The notes below the pieces were generated by a model. The model made no database searches, was not told where the DNA came from, and worked only from the letters and a program-made list of their open reading frames with translations. From Prosthecobacter sp. (GTDB taxonomy: Bacteria; Verrucomicrobiota; Verrucomicrobiia; Verrucomicrobiales; Verrucomicrobiaceae), in contig JAFMIR010000002.1 of the NCBI GenBank assembly GCA_017853885.1, positions 62,001-126,000 on the forward strand: a DNA stretch of 64,000 nt. Reading direction: 5' to 3'. This document shows, in pieces, positions 52,938 to 61,896 of the stretch; positions within the stretch are counted from its first letter, which is position 1; every line of letters begins with the position of its first letter. The position numbers were made by a program, and so were the translations under genes.

Positions 52938-54731
52938 TTAGGTGCTAACAGGGGAAGCGGCGGCGATATTCTTCTCCTTGGAATTGGCGTCCTTGCTTTT
53001 AGGAGCTGCTGGACGGTTGGGCTGGTCTTCAAGCTCTGCCTTCTTAGGCAAGGTCAGTGCCACGTTTTCACCAGGCTGCAGACCATCTTGTACTTCAATG
53101 AATTCTTCATTGAATTGGCCGGTAACAATCGAGCGCCTCTCCAGGGATCCACCACTGCTGACGTAGCAGAAATGGTGATCGTCACCATCGACTTCGATAG
53201 ACTGGACGGGCACATACAGCACATCTGCGAGTTGGTTGACGATGATTTCAACTTTCGCATTCATTCCGGGCTTGAGCCAAGGATGGTAGCCGTCAATGTG
53301 AATGGTGGCCGGATAGACCTTGAGATTAGGGGTATAACGGCTGCTTGTGCTATCTGGCAGAATAGCGAGTTCCGCAACACTTCCTTCAAGAAGCTTGCCA
53401 GGTTCCGCATCGACTCGAACAAAGGCACGCTGTCCAATGTGTATTTTTTTTACCTGAGATTCGTGAATGTTCACCTTAACCCCCATCTGACTCATGTTTG
53501 GGATGGTAAGGATGGTCTGCCGAAAGCGGACAGAGGATCCTTCCTCAATGGTGTTGCTGTAATTGTAAGAGGATGAGGCGTTCAGATCGCCATAGGCAAC
53601 AAGACCGGGTTGCGTAGCTTTGATGACGCAGGCTTTGAGTTGGCGGTCGAGTTCTTCGCGTTGGGTCACCTCCATTTCATGTCGGCGTTTGGCAGTTTGG
53701 TAACGCGTTTCGACCTGTGCCATGCGGCTGCGATTCTCACGAATGGTTCTCTGGAGTTTGTTGAGTGCCTCCTGATAGCTCGAAATGAGGGTGGCGCACT
53801 GCTTGTTGAATTCGTAGGCCTTGAAAAGCGCTAGCTGAGTTTGAGCCGTCTTTACAGATAGCTCCACCTTGTCGTAGGTCACCTGATCGTTTTCCAGCTG
53901 AGTCTTGGAAATGTAATTTTTACCGGCGAGACGGCCTGACGCTTCGACCTTTTGTTTGGCCACTGCTAACTCGGATTTTCGTAGCAGAAGCTCATCTTCG
54001 AGCTGGCGGAGCTTTTGCTGAGCTTCGCCGTCACTGGCACTCTTCGAATCAAGAAAGGGGCTGAAATCGATGCGTTCGGGGTTTGTCTTGGCGATTGCCT
54101 TTTTAGCATTTTTTTCGTCGCTAGCCCGGGGCTTAGCGGCATCGGGAGTCACAGGATTGTCCGCCTGAGACTCCAACACGGCGGCGTGGGCCTCAAGCGT
54201 GTTTACATTATTGGGGAGTCCTGCCTTGCTGAGTACGGCAGCAGCTATTTCTCGGCCTAGATACTTCTCAAAGTCCATCAGTGCGAAGATGCCCTCCTGC
54301 TTTGTAGCACGAAAGAGGCTTTGGTTTTCGCTTTTCTGAATCTCTCGATTCTGATCTGCGTCGATGAAAGCGGCTACTGTAGTCTGAAAATCGATCTCAT
54401 GAGTTTGTATTTTTTGTTTCACCTCGGTCTCGTCCAGTTCGACGAGTATTTTGCCGTTCTTTACATCTTCTTCGGTGACGAGGTAACCCTCGGGAATCAG
54501 GGAGAGAATTTTGGTGGGGATTTCAATCTCGGATTTGAGTTCCAAGTTTTGTAGGGCGCGGATTTCTCCACCTTGAAGCACATCAATTTCTAGGGGGCCT
54601 CGCTGAACGACAAAAGTGGGCACTTCGACACCAAGATCGGAGTCGGCTGCGAGCCACCTCCAGCCAAGCCAAGCAGTCGCTCCGATACAGAGCGTCAACC
54701 CAATCCAGGTGATGGTTTTTGCTGGTTTCAT
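52938..54731 (-). CDS. HlyD/MacA-type membrane-fusion adaptor with extended coiled coil
   Basis: A 597-residue periplasmic adaptor, long for the family. A single N-terminal anchor (TITWIGLTLCIGATAWLGW) precedes a lipoyl-like half-motif (VVQRGPLEIDVLQGGEIRAL). A long alpha-helical hairpin spans roughly residues 250-390, with coiled-coil pattern DELLLRKSELAVAKQKVEASG and KLQRTIRENRSRMAQVETRYQTAKRRH. Then come the second lipoyl half, a beta-barrel (IGQRAFVRVDAEPGKLLEGSV), and a Pro/Lys-rich tail. The start at 54731 overlaps the OMF gene stop by four bases (ATGA), proving coupling. A spacer of about 60 residues around 190-235 is unusual. Confidence 0.9.
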   Translation of the reverse strand: MKPAKTITWIGLTLCIGATAWLGWRWLAADSDLGVEVPTFVVQRGPLEIDVLQGGEIRALQNLELKSEIEIPTKILSLIPEGYLVTEEDVKNGKILVELDETEVKQKIQTHEIDFQTTVAAFIDADQNREIQKSENQSLFRATKQEGIFALMDFEKYLGREIAAAVLSKAGLPNNVNTLEAHAAVLESQADNPVTPDAAKPRASDEKNAKKAIAKTNPERIDFSPFLDSKSASDGEAQQKLRQLEDELLLRKSELAVAKQKVEASGRLAGKNYISKTQLENDQVTYDKVELSVKTAQTQLALFKAYEFNKQCATLISSYQEALNKLQRTIRENRSRMAQVETRYQTAKRRHEMEVTQREELDRQLKACVIKATQPGLVAYGDLNASSSYNYSNTIEEGSSVRFRQTILTIPNMSQMGVKVNIHESQVKKIHIGQRAFVRVDAEPGKLLEGSVAELAILPDSTSSRYTPNLKVYPATIHIDGYHPWLKPGMNAKVEIIVNQLADVLYVPVQSIEVDGDDHHFCYVSSGGSLERRSIVTGQFNEEFIEVQDGLQPGENVALTLPKKAELEDQPNRPAAPKSKDANSKEKNIAAASPVST

Positions 54732-56416
54732 GATGGTTTTTTCGATTTCTCTTTTTTTAATACGTCCACCCAAGAGCCGTCTTTCTCGATGAATAGAATG
54801 CCCATGTCTCTCCAGAGTTGGAGGCGCACGAGATTGTGATTGATGCGTGTAGCCACCATGAGATCGCGAGTGGCGTTCAGATCCCGTTGGGCCTCGATGA
54901 GGTCGCGCGGAGTGTTGCGGCCCTCTTCGGCAAATGCAGTTTCAACTTCGATTCGACGCATGCTAATCTCCATTCCTCGGACGGCGAATTCATACTGCTT
55001 TCGAGCAACCTCGAGGTCTCTCCAGCCGGTGCGGACGGCATTGCGAACCTGTTCTTCAGCCAGTTCTAGCTCCCGACGAGCTCGTTGTTCGGCCACAAGA
55101 GCCGCTCGCAGCGCGTTGCGTTCGGGCTTTTGGTTGAGATTAAGGTCTGTGTTGAGGCCTAGTGTGGCACCGCGGTTGCCGGTCTGAAGTTGGAAGTCGT
55201 TTCGGTTGGGATCGTCGAGAACTCTGCTGGAGACGACCGCATTTAGGGTGGGTAGGGTCTCTTGTTTGGCGATAAGCACACGGCGGCTGGCATCTTCCAC
55301 TCGGTCACGGCTGTTCCACAGATCCAACCGCGTGGTGAGGGCGGTTTGCAAGGCATCATTAAGGCTGCCAGGCGGTGTAAGGATCTGGAGATCGTCCAAG
55401 TCCTTGTAGTCGAGCACAATGCGTTCGGTGACGGGCAAGCCGAGCGTGATTTTGAGGTCGTCCACGGCCTGCTCATAGTTGCGAATGGCACTGACCCAAT
55501 TCCGTTGGAAATTGATTTGCGCCTGTAGGAGCTGCCCTAGAGAGGAAGGATTTCCTTGGCCATTTTCGACTAGGGATTTTTGCTGCTCAACGACATTGTT
55601 GAATGACATGTAGGCTAGGTGGGCATTTTTAGCGCTCTCCCGGCTCTGAATGGTGCGGTAATATTGCGTGGCTACATCCACCGCGAAGGCTTTCCGCTGC
55701 TGGGTAAAAGTGCGAATGTTATACAACACGCTGCGCTCCCCCTGAGTGAGAGCCTCCGAGGCTGCCAGATAGCCCGCACCACGGAGTAACGGTTGGGAAA
55801 GAGTGAAAGCCATACGTGAATTTCCACTATCGAGACCACCCGTCACAAAACGCACAAAATCAGTGGTGAGGTCCGCCGCGAGGCGGGCACCCGTGCGTGT
55901 TAGCAGGCTAAGGCCGACTTCGCCGCTGGTAGCGAGAGTCCCTGTGTTTACCAGTGTGTTCACGCCGTCGGTCACTTTGGTTCGGTCCATAACGCTGGAG
56001 CCATTACCGCTCAGAATCGGCGAAAAATTCTGGCGGGTGAGCGTGAGGTCAAGAGCTGCTAAATAAACCCCTTCTTTTTGAAGTAGATAAGACCTGTTTC
56101 GGTGAACAGCGAAATTTAAAGCTTCGTCAAGTCCGATGACCCTTGCGTCCTTCTCAACATAGGCGCGCTCTCCTAAAAATTCAACAGTCTTTAGGTTTTT
56201 GACCAACTCTTCCATCGAAACGGGCGGTGGCGGAGTGATGTCGAGCAAATCTTTGCCTGAATTAGGTATTTTACTGCTCTTCGTTTGCAATAAGCTGAAA
56301 ACTTCTCGGTCAGCCCAATTTTTGTATAAGGAAGTTTTGCATGCCGGCACCCACATCAGGAGCACACCAATAAACGGAATTGATGGTTGGGGAATGAAAC
56401 GAGACAGATGGACCAT
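54728..56416 (-). CDS. TolC-family outer-membrane channel of the ABC efflux operon
   Basis: A 562-residue outer-membrane factor. The N-terminal hydrophobic stretch ends in MWVPAC, a possible lipobox. Two OEP domains follow. The first contains DEALNFAVHRNRSYLLQKEGVYLAALDLTLTRQNF. The second has TTRLDLWNSRDRVEDASRRVLIAKQETLPTLNAVV and the long helix RALVAEQRARRELELAEEQVRNAVRTGWRDLEVARKQYEFA (residue groups approximate). It should join with the adaptor and ATPase to form a tripartite pump. The start at 56416 is the first ATG. Just upstream lies a palindrome (56491-56505) that could control the operon. Another OMF at 33384-34796 is unrelated in position. Confidence 0.9.
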   Translation of the reverse strand: MVHLSRFIPQPSIPFIGVLLMWVPACKTSLYKNWADREVFSLLQTKSSKIPNSGKDLLDITPPPPVSMEELVKNLKTVEFLGERAYVEKDARVIGLDEALNFAVHRNRSYLLQKEGVYLAALDLTLTRQNFSPILSGNGSSVMDRTKVTDGVNTLVNTGTLATSGEVGLSLLTRTGARLAADLTTDFVRFVTGGLDSGNSRMAFTLSQPLLRGAGYLAASEALTQGERSVLYNIRTFTQQRKAFAVDVATQYYRTIQSRESAKNAHLAYMSFNNVVEQQKSLVENGQGNPSSLGQLLQAQINFQRNWVSAIRNYEQAVDDLKITLGLPVTERIVLDYKDLDDLQILTPPGSLNDALQTALTTRLDLWNSRDRVEDASRRVLIAKQETLPTLNAVVSSRVLDDPNRNDFQLQTGNRGATLGLNTDLNLNQKPERNALRAALVAEQRARRELELAEEQVRNAVRTGWRDLEVARKQYEFAVRGMEISMRRIEVETAFAEEGRNTPRDLIEAQRDLNATRDLMVATRINHNLVRLQLWRDMGILFIEKDGSWVDVLKKEKSKKPS

Positions 56417-57205
56417 GCCAAGAGAGTAAAATGCCTAGCGAGTAAAGGGAGGGATTGATGGGGGGCTTGATCGAATATTTTTTATTACGGAATTGCTAAG
56501 CAATTTCTATCGTAACTGGCTCATGGACAGCTGAATACGCGTGGTTGTTTCAATGCATGGAGGTTAAATTTAGGAGCCGCTTTCTAAGTTAGATTTGCCC
56601 AAAAGCGCTAGGTGGACCGGATGCTCAGAGAGAAGCGATTGTTAAAGGTTTTGATCTACCAAAAGCCCTTTCGCTTGGGTGGATTGGGTATGAGACAGGA
56701 TGTGTCTACTAGTGCGTTAAGTATTCAAATTGGCCCAGAATGACTCCATGAATGTGTTCCCATAGTTGCTGCCTAGGTGGCTGAGGCTAGGGTTGATATT
56801 GGGTATCTCAGTAGCCAATGGGAGCCTTTTCATATTGGTGGCAAAGCCCATTTGGCTTTCGCCAGAAACCAGGCGCTATTTTATGTGATCCAAAGTTGGT
56901 TGGGGCTTGCGAGCGCGGAGGTATCGGAAAGTAGGCTGGTCTACGCTATCTGTCTTAGAAAGCCCGTTTACTGTGTGGACCTAGCGAGGCTTAATCGCAG
57001 CACTAGGAAAATTGAGATGGATGGGTTTTTGCTCAGTCATGCTCGGTTTGTTTTTCAATAAGTGCCCATACCGCATTTGAGTTCAGAGGTTCAGCTGCGC
57101 AATCACCATGCTCCATTCATTGGCGCATGTATTGTGGATTGCACTCGGATGTTGTATTTCGAATTTTGGGTGGATAGTTTTTGAACGCACGTGTTGTCGT
57201 TTGCC
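56417..57205. other. 789 bp gene-poor region
   Basis: Between the divergent efflux operon and a lipoprotein gene. It is AT-richer than its surroundings by eye and contains the palindrome at 56491-56505. A 94-codon plus-strand frame at 56777-57061 has a GTG start and no ribosome site, domain or signal, and I do not call it. No RNA gene was recognised. It may hold promoters of both flanking genes and perhaps remnants of a lost gene. Confidence 0.4.
56491..56505. promoter_or_regulatory. Palindrome upstream of the efflux operon, candidate operator
   Basis: AATTGCTAAGCAATT is a 7+7 base palindrome with one central base, about 75-90 bases upstream of the outer-membrane channel start on the minus strand. 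The flanks extend imperfect symmetry (TTACG and CGTAA). On the minus strand TTGCTT is followed by an AT-rich stretch at -10-like spacing. It fits a dimeric repressor site, but no regulator gene adjoins. Confidence 0.3.
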
Positions 57206-57967
57206 ATGCCACTTCGACTGAATTTGTATTTGTTTCCCTGCTTGGCAGTGATGTCTTCATGCGCTGGGGCAAATCATCTGCTCAAAGCACGTGCTGTGAG
57301 GCTGTCTTCATTCTTTGAGCAAGCTACTCAGGCAGTCGATACAAGGGGTGAATTGCCTTTTCAAAGAATTTGGGTCTCCACAGACCAGCAGGTGCTTCGG
57401 GAGGGAAAAGAGGCGCGAAACATATACATCGCCCCGGTTAGCTTGGAGTATCTTCGTCCGCCGAAGAAGGCAGTAACGCGTCAGGAGGTGCGCTGGGGGC
57501 TGCAGAGGGAGGAGCAATGGATAGCGTGGAAGTTGAGGGAGGAGTTTGCTGCTGCACTCTTCCATTCGCCGCGGCCTCGTTATCGGCTCGTGAAAGAGCC
57601 TGGAATAGGCACGCTGACACTGAAATTGGCCATCACCGAGTTGAATCCGACCAGTGCGAACGCAAACGCTGCGCTCACCCTGATGAAAGTCGCTGTAACA
57701 CCCTTGGTCTCCCTTGGCCGGTGGTTTACCTCGGGAAACATAGCCATTGAGGGCAAGTTGATCATACACTCGAGCAGCCAAGTTTTTTTTCAATTTGCTG
57801 ACAACGAAGCGGACAAAATCACTTTTTTCAACGCACGAGACTTTCTACCCTACGGGCATGCGGAGCATTCAATGAGAGACTGGGCGGAGCAATTTGAGCA
57901 AATGACTCGTCAGCAATCGGGTTTGGAACTGAAAGATTCCAGTGCCATCACACTCAAGCTGCATTGA
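57206..57967 (+). CDS. Lipoprotein of DUF3313-like type
   Basis: A 253-residue protein beginning MPLRLNLYLFPCLAVMSSCAG, a signal with a lipobox-like LAVMSSC, so probably lipidated. The body has an early IYIAPVSLEYL block, an Arg/Glu-rich helix (EEQWIAWKLREEFAAALFHS) and PGIGTLTLKLAITELNPTSANANA, with GNIAIEGKLIIHSSSQVFFQFADNEADKI further on. This order resembles DUF3313 lipoproteins, whose function is unknown, but the match is loose. The ATG at 57206 starts exactly at the signal. It stands alone on its transcript, with an FmdB-like gene 65 bp downstream. Confidence 0.6.
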   Translation: MPLRLNLYLFPCLAVMSSCAGANHLLKARAVRLSSFFEQATQAVDTRGELPFQRIWVSTDQQVLREGKEARNIYIAPVSLEYLRPPKKAVTRQEVRWGLQREEQWIAWKLREEFAAALFHSPRPRYRLVKEPGIGTLTLKLAITELNPTSANANAALTLMKVAVTPLVSLGRWFTSGNIAIEGKLIIHSSSQVFFQFADNEADKITFFNARDFLPYGHAEHSMRDWAEQFEQMTRQQSGLELKDSSAITLKLH

Positions 57968-58032
57968 CCACTCGGAAAATCAGATTTTAGTCACTTAATT
58001 TAATTCAACGCAAATCTTCTATTACTTTAGCC

Positions 58033-58257
58033 ATGCCAACCTACGTTTACGAGACGATTCCGCAGAGAGAAAATGAAATGCCTGTGCGCTTTGAGGTGCG
58101 TCAGGGCATGAAAGATGAGCCTTGGGCAGTTCACCCTGATAATGGTTTGCCTGTTCGCCGAGTGCCGATTGGTGGGACTGGGATGATGGGGGGAAGTGGA
58201 GGCGTTGCAACAACAAAAGGGGGCGGTTCGTGCGGAACCGGTTGTGGCTGCCACTAG
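58033..58257 (+). CDS. FmdB-like small protein with degenerate N-terminal and Cys-rich C-terminal end
   Basis: A 74-residue protein whose start MPTYVYETI and the MPVRFEVRQG segment recall the FmdB zinc-ribbon family. The CxxC that FmdB proteins carry after the start is missing. Instead the C-terminus has Gly-rich GGSGGVATTKGGGSCGTGCGCH, with three Cys and a terminal His that could form a metal site. It is too short for other assignments. It lies between a lipoprotein gene and a convergent propeller gene. Its role is unknown; related proteins may regulate gene expression or bind metal. Confidence 0.6.
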   Translation: MPTYVYETIPQRENEMPVRFEVRQGMKDEPWAVHPDNGLPVRRVPIGGTGMMGGSGGVATTKGGGSCGTGCGCH

Positions 58258-58320
58258 TCAACCTACATACCATGTCTCATGACAAGGGAGCTTGCGTGGG
58301 TCGCATGTTTGGCTTGGATG

Positions 58321-59544
58321 TCAGTTAATCTTCACCGCAACAAGCTTTTCAGAGTCTCGCGCATAGAGGATGCCATTAGCGAAAGCTGCATGACTGCGAT
58401 GTCGAAGACCCATGATCTGTGTGGTGGTCAGAAGATCAAACTTTGACGGATTGGCTTTGACGACCCAGAGTTCACCGCGTTCTGTCACAATCAATAGGTG
58501 GTCATGAAGGCGTATTAGAGTGCCACCGGGAACGCTGAGCGAGGATTCCCATTTCACCGTTCCATCGATACCCGAAACACAGCGTAGCACCGCGCCGCTT
58601 TCCTGTCGGCCGTGGAAGCCATAAAGGTGACCGTTATGCCAAACGGGTGTTGAGTAATGGCAGTCAAGTGCCTCGCTTTTGTTCCAGATATGGGTGAGGC
58701 TTTGTTTTGTCTTGTCCCATTGCCAAATGCCTGCGCCCACATCGTAGCATGCCGAGAAAAACAAGTGTCCTTCACCACAAGCGAGAGGCGAAGCGGCATT
58801 TACACTGGCTTCCATGTCGGCGCGGAAGCGTTCATCGGCTAACACTTGGCCATTGGCTGCATTAAGAACGGTGATTCCATTTCGTGTGAAAAACGCCGCA
58901 GTGGAGGAATCACCCGGCATCACAACACCTGAGGCATAGCCTGCTTCATGCGAAGTGGATTTCCAAAGAAGGGTTCCTTGCTTGGCGTCGAGGGCGATGA
59001 TGCCAGCATTTGGGCCGCCAACATTCAGTATCACTTTGCCATGAATCACGAGTGGCGAGCAGGCTCGTCCAAAGAATCCCTGAGGGGATCCCACCTCTTT
59101 GACAGTGTCAAAACTCCAGACTGGCGAGCCATCAGTCAATTGGAGTGCTTCCACGCGTCCTTCCGGCCCATGCGTGAAAATTACACCATCTACCACTGCC
59201 GGCACAGCCCGCGGTCCATTGTCGAATCCAAAACTGTCCCGATAGTCGGTGTTATAGCTGTGTTTCCATTTTGTTTGGCCGTCTGCGGCATTCAATGATT
59301 CCGTGATCATTTCATTTCCTTGGCGGTGAAAGACGATCACATCCGTGCCCACGACTACTGGTCCTGCAAAACCACTACCGAGATCTCTTTTCCAAAGCGT
59401 CACCGATTCCGAATCACCTTTCACAGGCATCTCAGACGCCGCAGCGCTCCCATCGCGATTAGGTCCAAGAAACTGAGGCCAGTCAGCGCCAAGGGTAGGG
59501 AGGTTGAGGGTTCCTAATAGAATCAGAATCAAAAAAGGCTTCAC
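58321..59544 (-). CDS. Exported PQQ-binding-like beta-propeller protein
   Basis: A 407-residue protein with signal peptide MKPFLILILLGTLNLPTLGA and a PQQ/Pyrrolo-quinoline-type eight-bladed propeller pattern. The start of the mature part, DWPQFLGPNRDG, is a PVC hallmark. Blades repeat AADGQTKWKH, QLTDGSPVWSFDT, DAKQGTLLWKS and SGIDGTVKWESS, ending with LYARDSEKLVAVKI. The typical PQQ/Ca ligands of methanol dehydrogenase are absent, so a cofactor is not guaranteed. A role as a scaffold like BamB is possible. It is convergent with the FmdB-like gene and lies 30 bp downstream of ybeY on the same strand. Confidence 0.88.
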   Translation of the reverse strand: MKPFLILILLGTLNLPTLGADWPQFLGPNRDGSAAASEMPVKGDSESVTLWKRDLGSGFAGPVVVGTDVIVFHRQGNEMITESLNAADGQTKWKHSYNTDYRDSFGFDNGPRAVPAVVDGVIFTHGPEGRVEALQLTDGSPVWSFDTVKEVGSPQGFFGRACSPLVIHGKVILNVGGPNAGIIALDAKQGTLLWKSTSHEAGYASGVVMPGDSSTAAFFTRNGITVLNAANGQVLADERFRADMEASVNAASPLACGEGHLFFSACYDVGAGIWQWDKTKQSLTHIWNKSEALDCHYSTPVWHNGHLYGFHGRQESGAVLRCVSGIDGTVKWESSLSVPGGTLIRLHDHLLIVTERGELWVVKANPSKFDLLTTTQIMGLRHRSHAAFANGILYARDSEKLVAVKIN

Positions 59545-59574
59545 GCTTCTAGACTGCTCGTGGTGAAGTGAATA

Positions 59575-60045
59575 TCAAGACAGGGTTCCGACCTTTGTGA
59601 TGGCTTGCTGCAAAATTTGTGTTTGCAGCTTTGCCATTGTCTGAGCTTCTTCATAGGCTTCATCATGCCATCCGGCGAGGTGTAATAGACCATGGATTGC
59701 ATAGAGCGCCACTTCGTGCTCCAACAGTTGTTTGTGATCCCTAGACTGCCTAGCTGCTGTTTCTATACTAATGAGAATTTCGCCATGATGAAACGTGATC
59801 ACATCTGTAGGAGTGGAATCTTGAAGAAATTCGTGATGGACTCGAGCAATTTCCGCGTCGTCTAAAAAAGTGATCTCCACTTCAGGTAGCGTGGCTAGAA
59901 CAGCATCGTCACGCATTCTTTCCTGTGCAAGACAGGCCGGCATGGCACATCTGATAATACGGCGAAGCCATGGCAGTGGAAGATAAAATAGCTTTTGCCG
60001 GTTATAGAGCACCGGTTTAGGCAATCGAGATCGTTGCAAAGGCAT
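59575..60045 (-). CDS. ybeY: Endoribonuclease YbeY (16S rRNA maturation factor)
   Basis: A 156-residue zinc endoribonuclease acting in 16S rRNA 3'-end maturation and ribosome quality control. The signature HGLLHLAGWHD carries the three zinc His. Earlier blocks are EITFLDDAEIARVHHEFLQDSTPTDVITF and EILISIETA. The start overlaps the pgpH stop by one base (TAATG), so translation is coupled. A pgpH-ybeY arrangement is common across bacteria and supports both names. The N-terminal 35 residues, rich in Arg and Leu, are longer than usual. Confidence 0.94.
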   Translation of the reverse strand: MPLQRSRLPKPVLYNRQKLFYLPLPWLRRIIRCAMPACLAQERMRDDAVLATLPEVEITFLDDAEIARVHHEFLQDSTPTDVITFHHGEILISIETAARQSRDHKQLLEHEVALYAIHGLLHLAGWHDEAYEEAQTMAKLQTQILQQAITKVGTLS

Positions 60046-61763
60046 TAGGCGGCGGAAGCAGGCGGCGTTTTGCGGCGCGAACGCTTTTTCACGCTGGCTT
60101 CGGCCTCAGGGCCAGCAAAAGAAGCTTCGACGATCTTCATTGAGGCCGTCATGAGCGGTTCGTCTGACGCCATAGGCATAGGATTTAGATCATCGCGTTG
60201 AATCATCGTGGTTGGGGCTGCCTCCACAACCTTCTGATACTTGATGCGACCGTGCATCATGCTGAGTAGCGTTTTACAAAAGCTGGCCTTCACCTTGGCA
60301 AGTTCAGCTATGGTCAGGTCACACTCGTCAAGTTGTCCATCAAGCATGCGTGCCTGCACAATCTCATCTACCATCGTCTCAATGCGGGAGGCGTTTGGCT
60401 TATCCAGTGTGCGCGATGCGCTTTCCACCGCATCTGCCAGTGAAATGATGGCGGACTCCTTGAACTGCGGCTTCGGTCCAGGGTAGCGAAAGACTTCCTC
60501 GCTTACCTGCGGCACGTCATCTTCCTTGGCTTTGTCCTGCTCCACGAGACGGAGAATTTTCGCCTTTTGATCGAGGGCTTGGCGGTAAAAATACCAAGCC
60601 AGTGATGTGCCATGGTGCTGCTCGATCACATCGATAATGCGTGAGTTGAGATTATTCTTTATGGCAAGATCCACTCCATCCTTTACATGAGCAATAATGA
60701 CGAGGGCACTCATGCGTGCGGTAAGATCCTCATGCGGATTCACCGCTGGGTTCATATTTTCGATGAAGTATTCCGGCTTGGAGAGCTTGCCGATGTCATG
60801 GAAGTAGGATGAAACTCGGCACATGGTTGCGCTGGCACCGATTGTCTCCGCTGCCGCCTCGGACAGATTTGCCACAACTAGGCTGTGATGATAGGTGCCG
60901 GGAGCTTCGATGGAGAGTCGGCGCATCAAGGGATGATTTAAGTCTGCCAACTCAAGCCAGCTGACTTCCGTAGTCACGCCAAAGATTTGCTCCAGCACAG
61001 GCAGAAAACCACCCACGACCATACCTGTGAGAACACCGATCAGAAACGGCACGCCGGTCATCCGCGTGACTTTTACTGAATCCATCAGGCCAGAGGCTTC
61101 GTGTAGCATTAGAGAAAAGGCTGCTGCCGCCAACCCTGCATACAAGCCAGCGCTGAAGAGGCGGTTTCTCTTCCTCACACGATTGGTGAATGCCACCGCA
61201 AGAAAGCCCAGCAGCGACGAGGTGGCTAAGTAGGTGATTGGATTGAGTACTCCGCCAAAAACTAGCGAACCAAGCAGCGTCGAATAAATGGCGCCAAAAA
61301 GCCCAATCTTCCTTCCTAGCATCACGGAGAGCACGAGCGGGGCGAATACATGCGGGACAGCCATGCCTAGGAGAGCAGGTGGCCAGCCTTGGTTTTCACC
61401 AAAATCAATTACGATGGCACCTAGAACGAGATGCAGGAGCAGCGTGCCTAGCACAAGCAGCAGCGTGGCATTTTCCGCCATCTCATCTTGTAATGCCACG
61501 CGTTGATGCACAACGAGGGCGGTGCCGATAGCCCCCACGCTAAGCCAGTCTAGGAAATCGGGCGGGGGCACGCCTTCTGCCAGAGTGGTCCCCACCCGCA
61601 GCAGAATCGCGAGGCCTGTAAAAAAGAGGGCATAGACTGCCAAAGTAACAGCCGGGTGCGTTCGCATCTCGTCGAAAAGATCTCCCTCCTGCTGCTTTCG
61701 GCGTGTTTTACCGCAGGAAAGCCCCTGTCGCTGCAATCTGGCTCTGCGGATGGAATCAAACAT
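60045..61763 (-). CDS. pgpH: PgpH-type membrane HD phosphohydrolase lacking the extracytoplasmic domain
   Basis: PgpH degrades cyclic di-AMP or related nucleotides with a cytoplasmic HD domain. This 572-residue form has a Lys/Arg-rich start, TM1 at about 38-58 and then only some 14 residues before the next helices, where other PgpH proteins carry a large 7TMR-HDED extracytoplasmic domain. The remaining helices follow. The HD domain is intact: PGTYHHSLVVANLSEAAAETIGA, His322-Asp323 in SSYFHDIGKL, EQHHGTSL, and SLADAVESASR. The start at 61763 has the family-like MFDSIRR; the frame extends to 61853. It is coupled to ybeY. A C-terminal Lys/Arg tail follows. Confidence 0.9.
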   Translation of the reverse strand: MFDSIRRARLQRQGLSCGKTRRKQQEGDLFDEMRTHPAVTLAVYALFFTGLAILLRVGTTLAEGVPPPDFLDWLSVGAIGTALVVHQRVALQDEMAENATLLLVLGTLLLHLVLGAIVIDFGENQGWPPALLGMAVPHVFAPLVLSVMLGRKIGLFGAIYSTLLGSLVFGGVLNPITYLATSSLLGFLAVAFTNRVRKRNRLFSAGLYAGLAAAAFSLMLHEASGLMDSVKVTRMTGVPFLIGVLTGMVVGGFLPVLEQIFGVTTEVSWLELADLNHPLMRRLSIEAPGTYHHSLVVANLSEAAAETIGASATMCRVSSYFHDIGKLSKPEYFIENMNPAVNPHEDLTARMSALVIIAHVKDGVDLAIKNNLNSRIIDVIEQHHGTSLAWYFYRQALDQKAKILRLVEQDKAKEDDVPQVSEEVFRYPGPKPQFKESAIISLADAVESASRTLDKPNASRIETMVDEIVQARMLDGQLDECDLTIAELAKVKASFCKTLLSMMHGRIKYQKVVEAAPTTMIQRDDLNPMPMASDEPLMTASMKIVEASFAGPEAEASVKKRSRRKTPPASAA

Positions 61764-61896
61764 AGTTTTGTAGAATTTAGCTATAGTATACTTAGCCGAA
61801 TTCCCGAAGCGAACAAGTCTGTCCTTGAAGACGTCAAAGGTGCATCCGCCCAATCAATCGAGATTGTGTCATTATGCGTCCAAAAACTCTTTCTAA

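Noticed and set aside
56777..57061. A 94-codon frame with a GTG start
   Set aside because: No ribosome site, no domain and no neighbour link. It could be a gene remnant but cannot be supported.
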